Origin: Trametes villosa
Taxonomy: Eukaryota > Basidiomycota > Agaricomycetes > Polyporales > Polyporaceae
Direction of reading: 5' to 3'
Length of the DNA stretch: 64,000 bases
Assembly: GCA_002964805.2 (NCBI GenBank)
Contig: PUDQ02000132.1
Span: forward strand, 23,296 to 87,295
Both the position numbers and the translations under genes were made by a program. Positions 56,116-64,000 of this stretch are shown here, piece after piece. The notes beneath the pieces were generated by a model, which was not told the origin of the DNA, ran no database searches, and saw nothing but the letters and a program-made list of their open reading frames with translations. Position 1 is the stretch's first letter, and each line of letters starts with the position of its first letter.

Positions 56116-59100
56116 ATGTCGAACGACACATCCATCAATTCCTCGAAGTACAGCGTCCCCAAGCTGGCTTCCGATGGATCGAACTGGATCACGTATCGGG
56201 AGCGAATGAAGGTCGTTCAGACCGCGAAGGGATTCATGCCGCACATCAGGGGAACCGCTCGTAAGCCCCTCTACCCCCCCCCTATCGACCGCGCGTTGCC
56301 GTACCAAGCCGGCGGAACCGCTCCGGCGTCAGCCCCAAGCGCTACCGACACCGAGGAGACGTCGACCCCGTCCGGCGATCAGCAGACCCAGACGACCGGC
56401 GCGCGCGCACCGAAGACATCGGAACGCGAGCAAGTCCCCATGGACGAGTACTCGCACCTCACCGATGAGCAGTACGCGGACCTGGTCGACAAGCTCGATG
56501 CGAAGTACTCGGCCTGGGAGACCAAGGAGGCGGGCGCGCGGGCTCTCATTTACGAGACCCTTAGCGACGATCTCTTCATAGAGGTCCAGTCTCAGCCGAC
56601 AGCGAAGGCTCTGTGGGAGGCGGTGGTCGCCTCCTGCGAGAACAAATCGCTGATGTACTCGAACGCGATCAGGACCCGCCTCCAGAACACTCGCTGCCCG
56701 GAAGGGGGCGACGTGCGCGCGCATCTGGCGCTACTCATGCGGGAGAGACAAAACCTCGCGGCGGTCGGCACCCGCCTAGGCGACTCGGAGTTCGCCGCTA
56801 TCATCACCAACAGCCTCCCCGAGTCGTACTTCGGGCGAGTACAGACGATCGTCGACATCTCCAGCATCGCAGGACACACAATCCCGATCGAGTTCTTGGT
56901 GAACACGCTCAACGAGGAGTACGATCGGCGGGCCATCAACAAGGCCACAGAGGTCGCGCTCGCCACAGCCGCGGCGGCCGCGCCAGGAGCGCGCTCGATG
57001 ATCGAGTGCTACAACTGCCACGGGCGAGGACACATCGCGCGCAACTGCCGCCGCAAGGGCGGAGGGAAGGAGGGCCAGTGGCCTAAGGGACGGGACGGCG
57101 ACGCGAACCAGGGCGCGAACGCGAACGCACAGGCGAACGCGAACGCGGCTACGGAACAGCACCACGGCTTCGTCGCACTCGGCAACACCGTCGCGCAGGC
57201 ACTCGCGGCGGCACCCGGATCGTACGTCGACGTCTTCGACAGCGGCGCGAGCATCCACATCTCGCCGTACCGCGAACGCTTCGTGACGTTCCGCGAGCTC
57301 ACGCCGCCGCGCCCCATCACCGCGGCCAACGGAGACGAGTTCCTGGCCACGGGACAAGGCGACGTCGAGATCTGTGTCCCGAACGGGACGTCATCTCGCA
57401 TGCTCACGCTCCGCAACGTCCTCTACTCGCCCTCGGTCGCCTTCGCCCTCATCTCGATCCGGAAGGCCGACGAGGGCGGATACACCACAGTCTTTGAGCA
57501 CGGCGAGTGCAAGATTGTCGATCGCACCACCAAGGCCAGCATTGCGCGCATCCCAATCACGGCAGGGCTGTACCAAGTCGTCAGCCAATACGTCGAGACG
57601 TACGCGTCCGCCGCCGCCACTGCGCTGAGCGCGAACTCGCGCCCGGGCGGAAAGCGCGTCCTCAAGGTCACGCCCTTCGGACTCCACCGTTGCCTCACAC
57701 ACATCTCCCTTCGGGCCGCGCGCGACCTCGTCAAGGACGGTCGCGTCGCCGGCGTTGAGCTACTCGAGGGGCCGGTAGACCAGACGTGCGACGTCTGCAT
57801 CCAGGCCAAAATCACACGAAAGGCCATCCCTGACGAGGCACACGGGGCTCCGCACGACATCCCTGTCGAGGAATACGGCGACAAGCTCCACTCGGATTCG
57901 TGGGATTCCGGCGACGTCTCACTCGGCGGGAACGTGAAGTCAGCACTGTTCGTTGACGAGCGCACGCGGCTGCACCATGGATACCCGGTGAAGTCCGTCG
58001 CACAGCTGGAGAACGCGTACAAGGAACTCGAGGCCGCCATCCTCACGCAGACGGGGAACCAGGTCAAGTGGCTACATAGCGACAACGGCGGCGAGTTCAT
58101 CGGGCTCAAGCCGCACCTCGCATCGCGAGGAACCCACTGGAGCGCATCCGTGCCGCACACGCCCGAGCAAAACGGCGTCGCAGAACGCGCGCACCGCGTG
58201 CACCGCGAGCGCGTCAGCGCGATGTTGCTCGACGCGAAGCTTCCGAAGACACTCTGGGCGCACGCGTACAAGCACTCGGTGTACGTGCACAACCGCACCG
58301 GGCACTCGGCACTCAATGGCATGACACCGTACGAAGCGCGCTTCGGGAGCGTACCGGACATCCGCCACCTGCGACCATGGGGCGCGCACGTCTGGGTGCG
58401 GCAGGAGAACACTCGCAAGCTCGATGCGAAAGGCGTCGCCGCGCGCTTCGTCGGGTTCAGCGAGAACCACCGCGACGGCATCTACGTCTACTGGCCCCAG
58501 AAGCGCAACGTCACCGTCGCACGCAACTTCGTCTGGGCCGAAGACGTGGAGCAACGCGCGGGCGTCCCGAGCGAGGGGGCGAGGAGCGAGGCTAGCGAGT
58601 CGGAGAGCGAGGGGGCGAGGAGCGAGGCTAGCGAGTCGGAGAGCGAGGGGGCGAGGAGCGAGGCTAGCGAGTCGGAGAGCGAGGCAGAGCTTGACGCCAA
58701 CGCTCAGGACGCACCGCACGTGAGCGGCGAGGATGCGACGCGCGACGATGCGCAGGACGAGGGGGCGACGCACGACAATGTGCAGGACGAGGGGGCGACG
58801 CGCGACGGTGCGCAGGACGAGGGGGCGGAGAATGTGGAGGACGAAGGCGAGAAGGGCAACACTGGCGACGCACAAGACGAGGACGAGGCAGAAGGTGCAC
58901 CCGACCCGCAAGACGAGCAGCTCGGCAACGAGGAGATCGCGCAGGCACCACCCGAGCCACTCCTTGGACGAGGACATCGCGTCAAGAAGCCGTCGCCGTA
59001 TGCGCGGCGCCTCCTCCAAGGCGAGGGCACGACAGACGGATCCGCGCACAGCAAGCGAAAGTACCCGCGCGGTCTCGTACCCGGGGAAATCATGGGCGCG

Positions 59101-60210
59101 TTGAGCGCATTGGCTACGCCGCTCGAGAGCGACGACACGGTGGAAGGTACGCCCAGTATCCCTGACATATCTAAGGACTGGTGGGCGACAGCGCATGCGC
59201 TTGTCGCCCAGACGGGAGGAGATCCGCTCAGTGGTGACCCTACCTCACTGCGGGAAGCGCAGGAAGCTCCTGACTGGCCGCAGTGGGAAAAGGCCATCAC
59301 TGTCGAGATGGAGAACCTCCGTGCGCACGGCACGTACGACCTAGTCGTGCGGCCCACGAACGCGCACGTCATTGGAAGTCGGTTAGTCTTTCATCGGAAG
59401 CGCGACGCCAATGGCGCAGTCAAGCAGTGCAAGGTGCGAGTGGTTGCGCAGGGGTTCAGTCAGATCCCCGGCGTCGACTACAATGAGACCTTTGCTCCAG
59501 TCGCCAAGTCGAGTTCCCTACGGCTCATGATTGCGCTTGCGGCCCGCTTCGGCTGGCCGCTGATCCAGTTGGATGTCAAAAGCGCGTATCTGAACGGGGA
59601 TCTTGACGAGGAGATATACATGCGGCAGCCTCCTGGCACAGCTGCGCGGGGAGAAGAGGACCTGGTGTGCCGGCTGCGGAAGTCCCTCTATGGACTGAAG
59701 CAGGCCGGCCGCGAATGGTACAAGACGTATCGAGCGGCGATGACCGAACTTGGGTTCGAGCGCAGCGAGTCCGACCACGCGTGCTTTTGGCAGCGCGACG
59801 GCGCGTCCCTGGCCATGGTCGGCACCATCGTCGACGACATGCTTGTCACGGGCACACCCGACCTCGTCGAACGGTTCCGGGGCGGAATCAAGAGGCACTT
59901 CACTGTGACCGACGCGGGAGAGGTCTCTTGGTTGCTGGGGATCGAGGTCGTACGCGACTCCGACGCTGGGACAGTCCGACTCGCGCAACGCTCGGCCATC
60001 GACACAGTTGTCCGCGCGATGAGCCTCGAGGGCGCGAAGGCGGCGAGCACTCCGATCGCCGTTGGCGGTGTGCTCGACAAGACTCAGTGCCCGACAACCG
60101 CGCACGCCATCGCCGACATGTCTGGAGTCCCGTACCGCGAAGGTATCGGGATGTGCATGTATCTCGCCGTGACGACCCGCCCGGACATCGCGTATGCTGT
60201 ACACCGCCTC
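56116..60210 (+). pseudogene. Copia Gag-Pol, truncated in reverse transcriptase/RNase H
   Basis: Single open frame from MSNDTSINSS. Gag first, with a CCHC knuckle (CYNCHGRGHIARNC, about residue 298). Protease VFDSGAS (about 375). Integrase zinc-binding HHCC starting LHRCLTH (about 524), then the catalytic D in HSDSWD (about 594), D in HSDNGGEF (656) and E in NGVAERAH (690). A low-complexity linker of tandem EGARSEASESES units comes next. Reverse transcriptase has LDVKSAYLNGD (about 1153) and TIVDDM (about 1240). The Copia sequence stops after RPDIAYAVHRL at 60,210; RNase H and the 3' LTR are missing, and the frame runs on by chance through telomeric sequence to 60,414. Otherwise no stop, so the truncation is recent. 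Confidence 0.88.
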
Positions 60211-60228
60211 TTAGGGTTAGGGTTAGGG
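60211..60228 (+). repeat. Three TTAGGG telomeric units at the Copia breakpoint
   Basis: (TTAGGG)x3 directly after the last Copia codon. The G-rich strand reads left to right, so a telomere here would have capped the chromosome arm to its left. Confidence 0.85.
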
Positions 60229-60780
60229 AGGAGGAGCACACCGAGCGAAGCGAGGTGTGCGACGACGACGACGAGTGGTAGTCGAACTAGGACGACAGGG
60301 GATGGAGATCATTCCATCCCGCCCTGTTTCGACTTTATAGGGTCTCATCAGGTCCTGTACAGTTCATCCGATAGAGTTCACCCGGCATCACGGCCGGAAC
60401 TACGGCCTCTGTGATGCGTGATAACGCTTACATGAAGTATCCGGCATCTTTGATGCCGGTCCGATGGCAACGGGAACTTTCCCATTGACATAGGTCTGAT
60501 TACTAAAGCTCGGCCCGTCGTCACACACCTCGGCCCGGCGAGGTAATACGTATGACGATGCACTACTTATGTAAGCGATCACTTGATCGCTCACATGATC
60601 CCTTGTACCCAAAGAAGGAGGTACGTGAACGGTTTACTTTCTGGGCTATGCCCCATACGGACAGGCGCGTCTAATTAAAGAGACGCCTGGACTTAGGGCG
60701 CTTCTTGGTGTTCACACGGTTTGCATAGACCGTGCTAAAGAAGCGCCTACCTCATCACGTGAATCTAACCGCATACCTTG
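60229..60780. other. Subtelomere-like sequence, no gene
   Basis: Contains small inverted repeats (GCACACC...GGTGTGC at 60,237-60,261; further hairpins around 60,660-60,690 and 60,710-60,745). No coding feature. Confidence 0.4.
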
Positions 60781-60788
60781 TGCCGCCG

Positions 60789-60925
60789 GTTAGGGTTCGG
60801 TTAGGGTTCGGGTTCGGTTAGGGTTTGGGTTAGGGTTCGGGTTAGCTATAAAAGCGTAATCAGTTACCGCATATACTACCGACTAAGGTAGTGGAAGTAA
60901 ACGTACGGTTAGGGTTCGGGTTAGA
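60789..60925 (+). repeat. Degenerate telomeric tracts
   Basis: Mixtures of GGTTAGGGTTCGG and TTAGGGTTTGGG at 60,789-60,846 and again at 60,906-60,922, same orientation as the TTAGGG at 60,211. Confidence 0.75.
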
Positions 60926-60999
60926 AAGCCTTACACGTCCCGGTGAGCGGGCCGTACGTTTGCTAAAGCGTTAGCTGGGTGAGCCTATCTATATAACAC

Positions 61000-62300
61000 C
61001 TGCAGGATGCGCATCCTGCGCGTGCCCTTTGCGTGCCCCCGTGCGTGCCTCGCGTTTTATGGGACAACTGCTGGGCCGATTGCCTAGCTGTCTTCAAAGT
61101 ATATTAGCTCCATATTAGGGCTACAGAACACAACTTGTTTCATGTCAATAGGTGCAGCGGTTGTGTCACAATCGGGGGCACGTGCCTGCGTGCCCCCGTA
61201 TTTGCTGCGTGCCCTTTGCGTGCCCCCTGGATTGTGGCACAACCGCTGGACCGATTGCTTAGCTGTCTTCAAAGTATGTTAGGGATACATAAGGGCTACA
61301 TATAGCAACTTGGTTCACGACAATATCTGCTTTCATCGTCCCACAATTGGGGGCACGTGTGCGCATGTCCCCTGCGTGCCCCCATTTTGGCTGCGTGCCC
61401 CTGGATTGTGGACCAACCATCTGGCCTATCGCTTAGCTGTCTTCAAAGTATGTTAGGGATACATCAAGGCTACACACAGCAACTTACTTCATGCTGATAA
61501 CTGCCTCCATCGTCCCACAATCGGGGGCACGTGTGCACATGCCCCTTGCATGCCCCCACTTTGGCTGCGTGCCCCCTGCGTGCCCCCTGGATTGTGAGCC
61601 GAGTATTGAGCCAATTGCTTAGCTGTCTTCAAAGTATATTGGGCCGACATATGGACCACCCAACACAAGTCATTTGCAGGTCATATGTGCATTGGTTGTC
61701 TTACAATCGGGGGCACGTACCGGCATGCCCCTGCGTGCCCCCTGCGTGCCCCCTGGATTGTGACAGAACCACTTGGCCGATTGCTTAGCTGTCTTCAAAG
61801 TATATTAGGTTCATATGAAGGCTACAGAATACAACTTTTTTCGTGTCAATTGGTGCAGTCATTGTCCCACAATCGGGGGCACGTACCTGTGTGCCCCTTG
61901 CGTGCCCTTTGCGTGCCCCCATGCGTGCCTCGCGTTTCATGGGACAACTGCTAAGCCGATCGCTTAGCTGTCTTCAAAGTATATTAGCTCCATATCAGGG
62001 CTACAGAATGCATCTTGTTTCGTGTTCATAGGTGCAGCGGTTGTGTCACAATCGGGGGCACGTGCCTGCGTGCCCCCGTATTAGCTGCGTGCCCTTTGCG
62101 TGCCCCCTGGATTGTGGCCCAACCACTCGACCAATCACTTAGCTGTCTTCAAAGTATGTTAGGGCGACATCAGGGCTACACACAGCAGTTTATTTTATGC
62201 TGATAGCTGCCTCCATCGTCTCACAATCGGGGGCACGTACAGACATGCCCCTTGCGTGCCCCCTGCGTGCCCTCTACCTGCCTCTTCTTATATGGGCAAC
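61000..62300. repeat. 175-base tandem satellite, seven copies
   Basis: The landmark AGCTGTCTTCAAAGTAT recurs at 61,086, 61,261, 61,435, 61,621, 61,787, 61,966 and 62,141, spacing 166-186. Each unit also has GGGCTACA or a near match, a 'ttcatg/ttcgtg' block, 'caatcgggggcacgt' and runs of 'tgcgtgcccc'. A degenerate eighth start may lie near 62,325. Unit size is near one nucleosome repeat. No gene. Confidence 0.9.
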
Positions 62301-62419
62301 TGGTCATGGTCAAGGGTCTATATAATAGCTGATCAATCAGCCTTCAAAATGCACTCACTTTCATGATTTTATATCTTGCTAGCCTACAGCAACGACGAGC
62401 AAGCCTTAAGCAAGAGGTG

Positions 62420-62970
62420 ACGTGACCATTGAGGGCAATCTGTCCTCACCTGTCACAGAGAGGTGACGGTCCACAAGAATCTTGTGGACCGTCACCCCCC
62501 TGTTACCAGTGACGTGACCAGAATCGAGCGAGGGTCGATGTGAGTCACAACTTGTGACTCACATAGAGCAAGGGTGGATGTGAGTCACAGGTCATGTGCT
62601 TCCTGTCACAGGGGAGTGACAGTCCACAAGATTCTTGTGGACCGTCACCCCTGTGTGACAACCTGTGACTGACCCTGCCTGGCAGGAAGGGTCAGTCACA
62701 TCACCTGTCATGTTTGTGACACTTGAGGGCAATCTGCCCTCAATGGTCACATCACACCTGATCAGATGATGTCATTGAGGCTCAAGTGATCTGATGATGC
62801 CATCAGACATCATGTGATCAGCTTGTGTCACTTTTTGTGACCATTGAGGGCAATCTGCCCTCAAGTGTCACATCACACCTGATCTGATGATGCCATCAGA
62901 CATCATGTGATCAGCTTGTGTCACTTTCTGTGACACTTGAGGGCAATCTGCCCTCAATGGTCACAACCTG
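62420..62970. repeat. Palindrome-rich (foldback) block
   Basis: Successive hairpins: 62,462-62,496 (17-base arms around one base, GGTGACGGTCCACAAGA), 62,622-62,642 (GTCCACAAGA arms) inside wider arms at about 62,603-62,661, and TTGAGGGCA-ATC-TGCCCTCAA at 62,723-62,743, 62,844-62,864 and 62,937-62,957. There are also TGTGAGTCACA arms near 62,540-62,565. The last three hairpins alternate in orientation of their flanks. It could be the subterminal region of a DNA transposon whose gene starts at 63,104. Confidence 0.75.
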
Positions 62971-63103
62971 TGATATTAGTCAGGTGGCTACTTATTTGCT
63001 TATATTTGGCTACTATACAGACTAAGCTTCTATTGAACTCTAATCTTACCTCTCTTATCCTCTTACCACCACCATCTAACCCCAGCCCATTGCTTGCTTC
63101 AGA

Positions 63104-63708
63104 ATGACTCAAACCTGCCCCCTCTGCTCTAAGGCCTACAATGGCCAAAAAAATAAACATGAAAGGCTCTGCTCCCACTATATGTTCTCTGTTCATCATC
63201 ATCCTATCTCAAAGACTGGCCCCCTTATTCCCATTGAAAGAAATAATAAAAACCACATCATCTGCAGATGCATCAAGGCTGGCAAGCTGTGCAACAAGCA
63301 GCCAGCCAACTACAACAGCCTCATGGATCACCTGAGGAAAATGGGGAATGTGACTTGGCAGGTAAGCTTCTTCTTCAACCTCACTGTCTATTATATTCTG
63401 AAGGCTTAATAAAATAATCTAGCTACCTCAGTCTGCCCCTGCCCCTGCTCCTGCCTCTGGCCTGGCTGTGATCCCTGAGGATCCTTCTGCCCCTGGCACT
63501 CCTATTGTGAGTCTGATATTCATATAAATATTCTGGTGGCTCAAATATTATATAGCCTTCAAGGCCTTCTACTCCCCAGACCCCTCCCCACTCCCCTAGG
63601 CCCATGTCAGTGGTTAATAGCCCTGGCCAGGCCTCCAACACCTCCAGGATGTCTGTGGACCCCCCTGCTGTCCTGGCTCCTCCTCCTGGGCTTGGCCTAT
63701 CTATATAA
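63104..63708 (+). CDS. Small three-exon zinc-finger-like protein, probably a truncated transposon gene
   Basis: Exons 63,104-63,361, 63,423-63,506 and 63,556-63,708, all phase 0 with GT-AG introns of 61 and 49 bases, giving 164 residues. The N-terminus MTQTCPLCSKAY...KHERLC is a C-x2-C-x-H-x-C type finger, followed by a second cysteine/histidine-rich part (CRCIKAGKLCNKQP, MDHLRKMGN) and a proline-rich tail. Codon use and base composition are more AT-rich than the HET genes. The frame ends where satellite DNA begins at about 63,720, so the gene may be cut short. Family not recognised; N-terminal fingers like this often open transposases of this fungal group. Confidence 0.45.
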
Positions 63709-63720
63709 TACTGGACACTG

Positions 63721-64000
63721 ACGTCAGTGGCCGGGTACAAGCTGGGTACAAGCTGGGTACAAGCCGAGTATTTGGGCCGTAGCGCGACAACGAGGGCACG
63801 TAGACCCTTGTACCCGGGTGTTTTCCGATAGCCCTGGATCGTGGCTACAATATGCATCCGGTTTCATGATCATACGTGCTCTGGTGCACCGGCAATGGCC
63901 TCGTACCCGCCGGGTACGAGCGTAACTAAGTGGGTACAAGGTGGGTACGAGGCTGTAGCGCAGCAACCAGTGCCGCTAGACCCTTGTACCCGGGTGTTTT
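63721..64000. repeat. Second, diverged satellite with 176-base period
   Basis: 'agacccttgtacccgggtgt' at about 63,802 recurs at about 63,978, with 'gggtacaag' runs between. It shares the order GGCTACA, then TTTCATG, then GTGC with the 175-base satellite, so the two are probably related families. Runs off the window edge. Confidence 0.7.

Noticed and set aside
58072..59196. Long minus-strand frame within the Copia gene
   Set aside because: Shadow of the integrase and linker region; no motif.
60211..60228. A real chromosome end
   Set aside because: Sequence continues for 3.8 kb on the other side, with further degenerate telomeric tracts and satellites; it is an internal telomeric site in this assembly.

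Overview
The window looks like nuclear DNA of a filamentous basidiomycete (Agaricomycetes). Genes are split by 47-82 base spliceosomal introns, the array genes belong to the fungal HET-domain family, and the transposons (Plavaka-type DNA transposase with a TET/JBP dioxygenase, Copia elements) are typical of that group. Telomere-type TTAGGG repeats and a satellite at the right end suggest a subtelomeric position, with the chromosome end to the right.

Layout. (1) 0.5-14.8 kb and 39-55.5 kb hold one array of HET genes. Three intact genes lead it: HET-A (479-2664), HET-B (2945-5134) and HET-C (6275-8371). A roughly 3.3 kb spacer follows, and then the A, C, spacer, A, B series repeats in decayed form: A' (11.7 kb), C' (14.4 kb, completed at 39-40.7 kb), spacer' (40.7-43.8 kb), A'' (44-45.4 kb) and B'' (45.7-47.9 kb, one nonsense codon). 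Next come a broken fourth type D (48.1-49.5 kb), an intact fifth gene HET-E (51.8-54 kb) and an inverted 3' fragment of a D gene (54.9-55.5 kb). All intact members share a plan: an N-terminal C-x2-C-W motif and a C-x-[WL]-C motif, one phase-1 intron, the HET core, and a C-terminal P-[ST]-W-S-W motif.

(2) 14,808-38,963 is a 24.2 kb insertion inside exon 1 of HET-C'. It has 25-base terminal inverted repeats (24 of 25 matching) and a CT target duplication. Removing it with one CT gives a complete open HET-C gene in frame, so the insertion is recent. It carries a multi-exon Plavaka-type transposase (minus strand), a TET/JBP-like dioxygenase (minus), a repeat-rich nuclear-type protein, an F-box/leucine-rich-type protein and an eight-exon gene of unknown function. 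Nested in it are a 1.5 kb inverted-repeat element, a gag-only LTR element with identical LTRs, a 20-base minisatellite and a tRNA-like SINE.

(3) 55.5-60.2 kb is a Copia element whose pol frame is cut off by exactly three TTAGGG units. (4) 60.2-64 kb has no array genes: degenerate telomeric repeats, a 175-base tandem satellite, a palindrome-rich block, the start of a small zinc-finger-like gene, and a diverged satellite with the same period.

Biologically, this is a birth-and-death cluster of putative self/non-self recognition (cell-death) genes that has been expanded by tandem duplication and eroded by deletions and transposons next to a chromosome end.
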